Part shown: piece after piece, positions 22,258 to 32,857 of the stretch | Layout: every line of letters begins with the position of its first letter | How positions within the stretch are numbered: the stretch's first letter is position 1 | Source: Cryphonectria parasitica EP155 | Lineage: Eukaryota; Ascomycota; Sordariomycetes; Diaporthales; Cryphonectriaceae | NCBI RefSeq assembly: GCF_011745365.1 | Contig: NW_024468914.1 | Coordinates: 828,001-892,000, forward strand | DNA: 64,000 nucleotides | Direction of reading: 5' to 3' | The notes under the pieces: model-generated | What the model was told of the DNA's origin: nothing | Seen by the model: the letters and a program-made list of their open reading frames with translations, nothing else | Database searches by the model: none | Position numbers and translations under genes: made by a program

Positions 22258-23904
22258 TCATCCATACCGCACCGTTCCCGCACCCTCCCTAAACCAATCA
22301 TCCGACGCCAACGATTCCTCAGCCGACGCAAAGTTGATGATAGTGCTCTTCATCGTCGTATACTCGCGATACGCATCAATACCATTCTCGCTGCCCACAC
22401 CGCTCGCTGTCTTTGCGCCACCCCAAGGACTGCTCGGATCGTTGCGGTGGTGCGTGTTGACCCAGACAATCCCAGCCTCGATCTGCTCCGAGACTCGGTA
22501 CGCCTGCGAGAGGTCCTTTGTCCAGATGGCTGCCCCGAGGCCAAAGCTGCTGTCGTTGGCGAGCTGGACGGCCTCGTCCTCGTTGTCGAAGCCCACAACG
22601 ACAACTACAGGCCCAAATGCCTCTTCCCTCCAGATGCGTGCGTCGAGGATACTATTGTTGCCGTCCGTGGATGTGAGTATCGTCGGTGCGTAATAGTAAC
22701 CCTTGGAAAAGTCGGTCCCATCCAGAGAACTCGTCCCTCCTAGCCTGGACCCTCCAACGGCAGTGACCCCGAAGCCACCCTCCACAGCCTGCTGAACGAG
22801 AGTCTCGACGTTCTTTAGCTGCTTTTCGGAGATCAGCGGGCCCATCATCGACACTGGATTCGACGGCGCGCCCATGTTCTGAAAGATGAGCTCGCACTTG
22901 GCCTTCAGCCTGTCCACGACCTGGTTCTTCACCTTATTGTCCACAATGATCCTCGTGGCAGCCACACAAGTCTGTCCACTGGCCACAAACGCCCCAAACG
23001 CGATCCCATTCACAGCAACATTGATATCCGCGTCTTGAAACACCACAAGCGGCGCCTTGCCGCCAAGCTCAGCCGTGAACCTCGCCAGGTTGCCTCCCAC
23101 AATACTCCCAATCGCCCTCCCGGCCTCAGTGCCGCCGGTGACGTCCACTTTCCTCACCAACACATGGCTCACCAGCGCCTTGCCCGTGGTGGCGCCATAC
23201 CCAGGCAGCACGCTGAACACCCCGTCCGGCACGCCAGCCTCGGCCAGGATCTCGCCCAGCTTCAGGGTCGTCAGCGGAGTCAGCTCGCTAGGCTTGACGA
23301 CAACGCTATTTCCCGCAGCCAGGGCAGGCGCAATCTTTTTCACGGCGATGAGGAGGGGGTGGTTAAAGGGGGTGATGAGCGCGACGACGCCCAGCGGCAC
23401 GCGGTCGACCCAGTTGTGCAGTTTTCCCACGGTGGGAAGCACGGCGCGCTCCTCGGTGCGCAGCAGGGCGGCGTAGTACTTGAACCAGCGGACGAGGGAG
23501 GGGACCTGGGCGTTCATCTCGCGGATGGGGCGGCCGGTCTGCTGGACCTCGAGGGCGATGAGGGAGGGGAGGTGGGCGGTGAGGAGGGTGGCGGTGCGGT
23601 CGAGGACGTCTGCGCGGTGGTGGCGTGGGGCGCGGGACCAGGTGCCGGATTTGAAGGCCGCGTTGGCGATGATGATGGCGTGCTCGACGTCGGCGGGCGA
23701 GGCGGACTGGGCGTGGGCGAAGATGGTCCCTGTAGAGGGGTCCTCGATGGGGATTCTGGATTATATGTTAGAGATGAAGGGTCCTCGTTCCTGTACTGGG
23801 GTCCTGTATGGGATGGGTTGATGATGGTTCACTCACAACTCTCCTTGGCCCGGCGAATACTTGCCACCTATCCACAGCTGGGCTGGATCAGATGTTGCAG
23901 ACAT
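22258..23904 (-). CDS. NAD(P)+-dependent aldehyde dehydrogenase
   Basis: Oxidises aldehydes to carboxylic acids. Two exons (complement 23837-23904 and 22258-23755) give 521 aa. Seen in order: a short N-terminus MSATSDPAQLWIGGKYSPG; the cofactor-binding region with VALITPFNHPLLIAVKKIAP; the general-base motif FTAELGGKAP (Glu near residue 250); the nucleophile motif ASGQTCVAATR (Cys near 284); and the C-terminal NTHHRNDPSSPWGG. All are standard for the superfamily and the length is normal. No targeting signal is evident, so it is probably cytosolic. The substrate is not deducible. Its 3' end is 263 bp from that of the convergent lipase. Confidence 0.93.
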
Positions 23905-24464
23905 GATTACGAGGCCTCAAATGAGAGATGCCTCAAATGCGAGATGAAGGTCACCAAGGAATCGATAAATAATCCTTGAGATGAGGTGTGGCTGTGCAAG
24001 TACAAATGTAGTAATTTCACAGTCAAGGATGAGAGAAAGAAGGACGAGAGAGGTCTTTTGGAGTTTGAGGTTATCGCCGGCATCTTTTTGTGGGCCGTAA
24101 GATTCTCGACCCCGGCAACATGGCGGGCCGTCCCGTGGCACAGGGAACAGGGTACCATTAAGGGAGAATCGTAAGGCTCAATTTAAAGTGACTCGTTTCT
24201 ATACATACATTGTTTGGAGGGGGTAGACACAGCTTGTTCATGAGGGAAACGTAGGAGACCGATCTTCACTCAAACAGACGGTATTATTCGGACGTTCCAA
24301 GAGATACTGCAGCTTCAAGTCTCGGCAAACAACCACATTGCAAGCATTCCTACGACCCATGTAATTCCATGTTACGAAATTACTATCCATGATCAGAATG
24401 ACAAGAAATCACTGCCAGCCAAGCAAAAACTCAGAATGTGCTGCCAATACCCGCCTCCAACCTT
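23905..24464. other. Intergenic region
   Basis: Holds the upstream region of the aldehyde dehydrogenase gene and the 3' flank of the broken gene that follows. No coding frame or repeat stands out. Confidence 0.5.
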
Positions 24465-25807
24465 TCATTCCCCACAGTAACCACATTGCTTGTCGCATGC
24501 TGTCAAATCTTTCATGGGCTCGTAACAGGCATCAAAGCTGTCGTAGTGGCCATCGAGATCGTAAGCCCTCTCCTCTGCTTCTTCAACCCACGGCTTATCC
24601 TGTGCATTCAGGTCAGCTCATGCCTTATCCGCATCAGGCTAGAAAATATGTTACCACTCTTTCGAAAGCTTTGTGTTTGTCTCCGTCTCGCTGCAACTTG
24701 CCATACTTCTGCCTACAATATTGAAGCAGTTGCTCGTCAGGTCCGCAGGTCATGTTACGGAGAATGTCGCTTCTATGTTGCGATATCACATCCAGGGCTC
24801 GACTGGGGACTAGGACTCGATTGACAATCTTATTTAGTCGAACTGTGCCGAGTCCCTGGCCTGTTCCACGTGATTCGACATGAGGCGTGGCTGACTCGAC
24901 CAAGTCTTTGATATCCGCAAGACTGACCGAGCTGCGGTCAGTCAACTGTAAACCAGTCGACGAGGAAAGTGGCGATGCTTGAGCTGCTCAGTTCTTCATC
25001 CCACTGATCTTCCAAGTCGAGATCAAGGTTGAATTTCTTGCTCATCCAATCTTGGCAGAACAAAGACAAGATGCTTGTGCCAAGTGATGGCAATAGGGAT
25101 TGAAAGGCAGCTTTCACCGTGATCTCTGGCAGGGCCTTATCCTAATACATCATTCAAAATTAGATATTACATCACTTTTATAATTCTAACTTCTCATAGC
25201 ATACCTTATTTTCCTGGAAATACAGAGTCTTAACAGAAGCTTTGGTTTCTGCTTGGGAATGCAGATCCTCTTTTGGGGTCCCCATGCCCACGCCCAACTT
25301 CGTCGCTGCAGGTTTTTGCTTCAATCTTCGGTCGATATCTCTGGACGGTCTTGCGAGATTGGCTCGCCAATGATGCGTTATTGATAGGGTTTATCTGATA
25401 GAGGTTGACCTCAAAGCCTTTGTCATGCTTTGCACATTTGAAATTCTTATACCTGCAGATCTCCGAGCCGTGAATCAGTATACAAGTATCACTGTCTTGA
25501 GATAGCCACCCTGTACTTAAGCGTTCAACTTCTCAAAGTTTGCTTCAAGAAGTGCATCCGCCTCAGTTTCGGCGAACTCGGATCCTGAGCCAGATGGGAC
25601 AAAGTATCGAATCGACTCCTGGGGTCCGTAGCTCACTTGGTTTACGAGCTAGACCGCGAATGGTGCGCCTTTGACCAGTGGGGCGTCATTTTTGATGACC
25701 ACCTTCTCCCGACGAGCCCAGGACATGAACTGGTTGAACTTATGGTCATGGTCAAGGCGCTGAGGTCGATAAGGCGTGATGGACGAACAACAGAGAATAG
25801 CAGACAT
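24465..25807 (-). pseudogene. Broken multi-exon gene of unknown family
   Basis: Protein-like pieces follow each other on the minus strand. From 25807, MSAILCCSSITPYRPQRLD leads to WARREKVVIKNDAPLV. A TAG at 25649 interrupts the frame, which then continues as SYGPQESIRYFVPSGSGSEF. A TAA at 25517 and a frame change precede SQDSDTCILIHGSEICRY. A clean intron (25142-25204, GTATGC to TTAG) joins to DKALPEITVKAAFQS. A TGA at 24938 with a one-base shift leads to SLADIKDLVESATPHVESRG. A last intron (24600-24654, GTAACA donor, GCTGAC branch) joins to the final exon 24465-24599, ending ACDKQCGYCGE and TGA. The early stops and shifts cannot be removed with normal introns, so I call it a pseudogene. I do not recognise the family. 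The cysteine-rich tail suggests disulfides. Confidence 0.6.
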
Positions 25808-27590
25808 TGTGGCTTGAAAATGAAATGAAGATATTGAAATAGTAGAGAATAGAGTGTGAATAGCAACAAGCACTGAAAGCTTACAGCATACTGTGTTCTC
25901 AGGTAGTAGATCGTAACTTCGTTTTATCAACATGCCAACACTGATCCCTTTATAGATAGAAGCAAACATAGGTATTATGCATTGGTTCGAAGAATAGTCT
26001 CGCGCGGGTTGTAATATCCCAGTTGAGACATGATCAAAATTGTCTCGAGATTCGGTCAACGATATGGAGTGACTTAAACTTTGTTTCTGAAGCGTAGTGA
26101 CCGGTCAGATATAGACAACGTCATGATTCACTTTGTTTCCTGTTTCCTGAGAGAAGGAACGAGAGCCCTAGATCTGAGATGGTCACAGATTGCATTGAGA
26201 CTTCACGTAAGTTCATTCTAAAGGAAAGACTCCTCGGTTCGTTCCCGTAGGCCAAGATGATAGTTCTTTCGTGATTAGCTCTTCGGTGAGCTTGCATGAA
26301 AGAAGGGAGCTTCAATAATGTTTGATGATCTACTTGATCTCAACGAAGGCGAGGCGTTGCAGCCAAGCAGATAGGTATTGTCCTGTATCAGGCCAAATTG
26401 GATGATTTAATACGCGAGCATGACCAACGCTCTAGTGATCGAGACCATTCCGGATGTGATTATTACCGAGATGAGGGACTCCTCATAATCTTCCTCGGCA
26501 GATGGAGCAGGACGATGCGATGGAGGAAGAGAAAGGAGCGCAAGATGTCGTCATTGTAGCTGTTTGTTTAGGAGGCTTAGGTATATTAATACTATTTTGA
26601 TACATCATCGCTAGTCGCCCTTGTCAACAAGACAGGACACTTACACAATCAACATACTGACGAACATTTGCTTCGCGTCAGCGTCTTCAAAGACAGCTAC
26701 GGGCTGGATACCCCCAGGCATGAAATGCACGGGCTGATAGTGGCTGACCCACGCATAAGCACCTGGGTATCAATGTCCAATTGCTCTATGCAACCCAGGC
26801 GACCAGAAGGCAAGCAACCGAGTCATTTGTAGCTCAACGAAGAGATGCAAATTGGAGTACGCGTGATAATTATGGCCGAATACCTTTGACAATAAACATG
26901 ACAAGTCTCACCTCCAACGCAGGTTGTCTTACCAAGAACTTTGTTGGCAGTCGTCCCACTCTTCGCTCAAGTATGGGGCCAGCATTATGTGTCGTGTGGC
27001 CATGAATCCATTCTCGGATATGCCGGATCAGGCAAGCCGACAAGACAGGGCGATAGAACTCCACGGAACGTCCACCTCGCCCGCAAATGTGCCCCAACCT
27101 CCAAAACGTTTTTGTACATTGATCTACACACGCTAAACAGAAAATCCAACTAAGTGACGATGTGGCCTCCGTCAGCGGAGAATGACTCCGCCCCCAGACT
27201 TGTGCCTTGTCTTGGCTTTCTGGGGAAAATGCGGAGTAGAGTCGTAGGTGTGGATAATTTGAATAGTGTACAATATTGTCCCGACCGGCTTGTGGTAAGA
27301 CATGTCGAACAACATCACTTTGACAGCCACCCTAGCGGGGGTCTGTCGCCCTATTTTCAGCTTCCACGAAGATAGTTCAACAGAAGCACAAGACCGAGAA
27401 CGAGCCTACCAGGCTGACTGGTGTGTCAGTCTCCTCCCCTCCTTCCCCTCCTCCTTCTCCCTCTTCCCCCCCCCCCCCTCTCTCTCTCAAGAGAGAAGCT
27501 GATATATAAATGCAAGTGAATAGTCAAATCTAAAGGCAAAGACAAACATATACGCACACACACATCATTCATCCACTCTGCCCAACAAAG
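25808..27590. other. Intergenic region
   Basis: 1.8 kb with no gene I can support. Short frames on both strands lack motifs. The right end carries a pyrimidine-rich tract (about 27431-27488, with a run of C) before the flavin monooxygenase start and probably forms its promoter and leader. Confidence 0.5.
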
Positions 27591-29755
27591 ATGAGCCCAT
27601 CCACAACAACAGACACACCAAAGCACGTCCCCTCCAGCCAGCGCTGCGAGCCCGGCTCCATCAACGTGCCCATTGCAAAATGGCCCAAGACCGCCACCGA
27701 CGGTCCCATTGACGCCCTGGCCGTGGCCAAGGACATCTTCTCAAGCTTCAACAGCAACCTCGCCAAGTTGCCCTCCCAACAGGCCGCTAGCGACATCATA
27801 TCTCTGTTTCGGGACGAGGGCTGCTACTGGCGCGACCACCTCGCCCTGTCGTGGGACCTGCGCACCCTCAAGAACCGCGACAAGATCGCTGCCTTCCTGG
27901 CGGACAATGCAAGTCTCGAGGAGGTTGCTGTTGACACTTCAACCGAGTTCCGGTCGCCTAAAGTTGGGGCTTTCAACCCAGAGCAGACGGTCAAGGGCAT
28001 CGTGGTCTATCTCACTCTCTCTACGCGGCTGGGACGGGGACGTGGATTAGCGAAGCTGGCCCAGGACGGCGGTGGTGGCTGGAAGATCTGGACGCTGTTT
28101 ACGGGTCTGGAGGAGCTCAAGGGGTTTGAGGAACCTGTTGGGCGGCGGCGGCCTACTGGTGTGGCACATGGATATCACCGTGGGCGGAAGAACTGGCTTG
28201 ATAGGAGGCGGGAGGAGGAGGATTTTGTCAATGGTGACCCTGATGTTCTCATTTTGGGTGAGTTCTACATTTTGCTATATTACTATTGTCATAAGCTTTC
28301 TTTCTTTCTCTCTCTCTCTCTCTCTCTCTCCCCCCTCTTCTCTTTCCCATCTTTATATAGTACTTCATGCTGACAGAAATCTTAAACTTAGGTGCTGGTC
28401 AGGCTGGGCTCACAGCCCATGCCAGGCTGAAGATGCTCAACGTTCCTACGCTGATCGTGGATGCGAACGCTTCAGTCGGCGATAATTGGCGGCAGCGATA
28501 CCACCAGCTCGTTCTCCGTATGTAACAACCAACCCTCTCTCCATCTCTTACCCTCGTCTCTTCGGTTAGTTCTCATCCAGCGGAAACCATCAGCTAACCA
28601 TATGGAAAATCAAAAATCTCTTTGTCCCTCCCAACAGACGACCCAGTATGGTACGACCACATGCCATACATTCCCTTCCCCGACTCGTGGCCCATCTTCA
28701 CGCCCAAGGACAAGCTAGGTGACTTTTTCGAGTCGTACGCAAAGCTGCTCGAGCTGAATGTGTGGACCCGGTCGACAGTCGAGGCGGCCTCGTGGGACGA
28801 GCGCGAGAAACGCTGGACCATCACGGTCAAGCGCACAGTCACAGACGGCCAGGGCGGCGAGGAAACGCACACACGCACCCTCCGCCCCAAGCACATCATC
28901 CAGTCCACCGGGCACTCCGGAAAACCCAACCTCCCCGCCATCCCCGGCATCGAGACGTTCCAGGGCGACTTTCTAGGTCACAGCTCAGCCTTCCCCGGCG
29001 CCCGCCCCGACGGAGCAGGCAGAAAGGCCGTCGTGATCGGAGCGTGCAACTCTGCCCACGACATTTGCCAGGACTACCACGAAAAGGGCTACGCCGTCAC
29101 CATGGTGCAGCGCTCGTCCACCTGCGTGGTCTCGAGCAGTTCCATCTGCCGCATCAGCCTGAAAGGGGACTACGAAGAAGGCGGGCCCCCGACAGAGGAT
29201 TCCGACCTGGCTGGGTGGGCCACGCCCGCAGAGGTGCTCAAGGCCGTGCACAGGGAAGTCTGCGCTGCACAGCAGGCCCACGATGCGGAGACTCTCCAAG
29301 GCCTGCGCAAGGCCGGGTTCGCCGTGGATAAAGGGCCGGACGAGTGTGGGTTGTATCTCAAGTATTTCCAGCGCGGAGGCGGGTACTACATCGACGTTGG
29401 GGCCTCGCAGCTCATTGCGGACGGGAGCATCGCTGTCAAGCAGGGCCAGGAGGTTGTCGAGGTGCTGCCGCATGGTTTGCGCTTTGCAGACGGGACGGAG
29501 CTTGAGGCGGACGAGATTGTGTTTGCGACTGGCTATCAAAATATGCGCACGCAGGCCCGGGCTATCTTTGGAGATGAGGTGGCGGACAAGCTCGGGGATA
29601 TTTGGGGCTTTGATGAGGAGGGTGAGTTTAGGGCGCTGTGGAGGAACTCGGGACATCCTGGGTTTTGGTTTCATGGAGGCAATCTGGCGATTTGTCGGTA
29701 CTATTCGAGGGTTGTGGCGTTGCAGATCAAGGCGCAGCTCGAGGGTTTGGCTTGA
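27591..29755 (+). CDS. FAD/NADPH flavin monooxygenase with NTF2-like N-terminus
   Basis: Class B-type flavoprotein monooxygenase, likely cytosolic. Three exons (27591-28257, 28392-28517, 28638-29755) give 636 aa. Residues ~45-190 look like an NTF2/SnoaL-like domain (EGCYWRDHLALSWDLRTLK). The FAD motif LILGAGQAGL (near 221-230) is interrupted by intron 1 after the first base of its first Gly codon. A second dinucleotide motif, VVIGACNSAHDI (near 400), and the fingerprint-like FQGDFLGHSSAF precede it. ATGY near the end (EIVFATGYQN) is typical. The closest relatives I know are fungal and bacterial FMO/YUCCA-like proteins with a leading SnoaL domain. The substrate is unknown; members act in catabolism and secondary metabolism. 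It is convergent with the permease gene. Confidence 0.88.
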
Positions 29756-30236
29756 TTGTGGAGGAAGCAATGATTAATTGCAAAGCATGCGATTGCCTAG
29801 CCTTGTAATTATCTTCTAATGACTCACCCGTGGCACTTGGTCGTGAAGAGATGCTTTGAATAAGTAAACAAGAAGGTTTCAGACAAGGACTTTGCATAAT
29901 TATGTGATGAACATTGACTCTAGGCAGATAGGTACACGAACCAGTAGGCAATAATCAAGGATATTTGACAGCATGTCTCAACAGACCCAGCGGTAATTGA
30001 ATTCCTCGTCCCTCTGAGAATATCCTTATGTAGTGAAATGTACGCATTCTCCAAGACAAAGCAATTGTCTATTCAATGAGGCTTCTTATATGATAAATTT
30101 TTGCTTTACGGCATGAAGACGAGCCCTTCCTCCTGCAACGCGCAGAGCCAATTCCCGTTAGGATCAATTCGTAAGTATCATACGTTCTCTCTACCACTCT
30201 CCATTATTCTTCCTGCCTTATTTGCCCCCTCCACCC
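29756..30236. other. Convergent intergenic region
   Basis: AT-rich sequence between convergent 3' ends. No gene or repeat is seen. Confidence 0.6.
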
Positions 30237-32036
30237 TCATTCAACTCTCTGGAAATCCACGCCCTCCGCCCTCTGCCCCTCGATAAACATCACGGGCGGA
30301 GTAAAATGCTTCCGCCCATGAAACAAATAAGCCACCACGCTCAAGACAATCACCGCCCCCCAGATCAGCGGCGCCCAGTTCGCATCCGCCGGATCGGGCG
30401 AGGTCTCGCTCGGGAAACAGCTCATGACGACGATGAACCCCGAGTAGGCGACGGCGACGATGTTGATGGGTAACCCCCACCGCCCCAAGCTCCAGCGGGC
30501 TGGGGGTAGCGGGGGCGCGTTGCCGATGCCTAGACGGCGGAGGAGGACGCAGCCTATGGAGAGCATGTAGGTCGACATGAGGGCCAGGAGGGAGAGGGAG
30601 GCGATGATGCTGAAGGCCAGGCTGGAGCCGAGGGAGACGAGGGAGATGATGACGGAGATGATTGTGGCGGCGTAGACTGCGTTGAAGGGTTGATCGTATT
30701 TGTGATTCATCTGTGTGAGTGTATGCACAGTTAGAAAGGGTAATGTTTTGTGGTTTCTTGCTTCATTTTCCTTTTTCTCTCTTTTAATCTGATTCATGTT
30801 TCATGGTTTTCTCTTCCTTCAAGACTCACATGAGAGATCCAGGAGGAAAAAGGGAACCCCTTGTCCCTAGAAAAAGCCCATATCTCACGTGACGTGGTCG
30901 CCAGAGCAGTAATGTTGCCGGCAGCGATGAGGAGGATCAATACGACAGCCAGAAACAGCGCGGCGCTGCTGCTTCCTGTATTGGCAAACAGGTTCAGGTA
31001 CGGCAGGTCGGAGTCAAGAATGGAATCCAATGGGCCAATGCAAAACAACATGGTGATGACGAGCAAAATGGCCATGACGGAGTTCAAGACGTAGGACCAC
31101 CACATGGCGAGGGGGACAGTCAGAGACGCATCCCTCACCTCCTCGGCTACAAGGGAAATTCCGAGAATTAAGAAGTAATTAGCAATCAACTGCAAGTCAC
31201 AAGAACGACAAACAAAAAAACGAGACAAAATGCTCACAGATGTGCACGATAGTATCACTTCCCAACATCGACCAAATAATCGAAACCTGCGTAACCAAAC
31301 ACGCAGCCCCATAATTCCCCCACCCACTATTATTCTCAAACCCAGCAAAGACGTCCCGCGCGCTGTTCAGAGGCCGACACAAGCCCCAGAGCACCCCGAC
31401 ATAGGCCACCAGGCCAATGGTGTGCCCCAGCAGGCTCCCGACCTCGACGGCAGGCAGCACGCTGGCGCCGAGCGTGTTGAAGACGATGGTGACGAGCATG
31501 AGCGCCAGCAGGACCAGGAACAGCTGCCAGTCCGTCATGACGAGGTCGGGCCAGGTCAGGTTGACCGTGACCTGGACCAGCTGGGCGGCCACGTAGACGC
31601 CGCCCGCATAGCTGGCGACCCAGCCCAGGCTGCTCATCCAGCCCGCCGCGTAGCTGGCCTCCTTTTGCCATCGCGGCGGGGCGAACTCGCTCACCCAGTG
31701 GTACTGCCCGCCCGCCGTCGGGCTCATGGACGTCATCTCGGCCAGCGACAGCACCACCGACCCGTACAGCACCATGCACCCGATGAACGTCCAGAAGAAG
31801 CCGCCGTAGCCTACGGCCGGGATCGACGGCGACATGGACACGATGGCGTACTCCCACGTCGCCATGTAGATCGACACGAACCCAAAGGTCGACCAGTACG
31901 AGAAGTTGCGCTGGAACTGCTGTGCCTTGCCCAGCCTCGCCATGTCGGCCGCATCCGTGTCGACGAGGAGAGAATCTATCCCCGCCGCCGCCTCATCGGG
32001 CGAGGCGACCTTGGCGAGCACATTCTTGGCCGACAT
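30237..32036 (-). CDS. Amino acid/amine permease, APC superfamily (UGA4/HNM1-like)
   Basis: Plasma-membrane transporter of the fungal group that includes GABA (Uga4) and choline (Hnm1) permeases. Three exons (complement 31238-32036, 30830-31146, 30237-30710) give 529 aa with about 12 hydrophobic segments. Family marks are MARLGKAQQFQRNFSYWSTF before the first segment, EMTSMSPTAGGQYHWVSEFA in segment 3, HISEEVRDASLTVPLAMWWS (built across intron 1), and REIWAFSRDKGFPFSSWISH before intron 2. Both introns are in phase. In the mRNA, a run of 24 A lies two bases before the start codon (genomic T run 32039-32062), an odd leader. The substrate within the group is not deducible. Confidence 0.9.
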
Positions 32037-32038
32037 TG

Positions 32039-32062
32039 TTTTTTTTTTTTTTTTTTTTTTTT
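32039..32062. repeat. Homopolymer T run next to a start codon
   Basis: Twenty-four T residues lie two bases before the permease start codon. In the transcript this is a poly(A) stretch immediately 5' of AUG. Confidence 0.85.
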
Positions 32063-32857
32063 GGGGAGAGTAGTCGACGAGATCAGACTTAAATTAGGCG
32101 ACCAATTCACTCATACATGGATATAGTGTATTAAAGTGAGAAACGTCCAAACAGTACAAGAGACCTCAAAGGGCAGCTGATGGGAGAAAGGAAAGGGAAC
32201 GCCTGTGAGCCAATCTAAGGACTTGGACAATATTCTCTCCAGCTGAGGTGAGAATATGCAAACAAACCAAAGTGCGTATGCTGTGGCAAACGGCCGTCTG
32301 CTGCCTTATCTCTGATTGATGCGAGACACAAAAAGAAATGGACCGACTTGACTATCAGGCACATTGTAAGAGGCGTACACATGCTGCATTAGCGCTGCAA
32401 CACCACAGGCGCTGCAGCTTGAGTATGGCGTTCAGCTAGGACGGGTCAGTGGCTGGGACCATCCTACTTAAGGTAAGTCTGCATACTTGTGGCCAGGGGT
32501 ATCTGCGTCGCTTTTACATTGGAGGAATCCGTTGCCGGTATCCCGGACCCACGAGATAAGTCGATCACCATGCGCGTCTGCTTGACGTATGGAAAGAGAG
32601 AGAGAGAGAGAGATGGGCCACAAGATAAACGACATTGCCTGATAAGATAGCTACTGTAGACTAAGTTATATTACCGAGAAGCTGGCATCTATCAAGTACA
32701 GATCAATTCGTTACAAAATCACGCTTTTTCAAAGCAAAACAGATTCATCGACCGAGCCCCATCCCACAGCCCTCGCTGCATTCTCTGGCATGCTTGATTA
32801 TAATAAACGCAATGATTACACCAATATCGACAATGCCGTTGGAGATAATGACCAGGC
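32063..32857. other. Intergenic region (permease promoter)
   Basis: Holds the permease promoter and the 3' flank of the M13 peptidase gene. A short (AG)n tract occurs near 32594-32612. No coding frame is supported. Confidence 0.5.

Noticed and set aside
25600..25700. Sequence resembling a tRNA start (GTAGCTCA) near 25628
   Set aside because: No matching acceptor stem or T-loop (GGTTCRANNCC) could be folded; it lies within the broken gene.
31230..32126. 298-codon open frame on the + strand opposite the permease
   Set aside because: Antisense shadow of a well-supported gene; no motif, and composition is R/Q/H rich.
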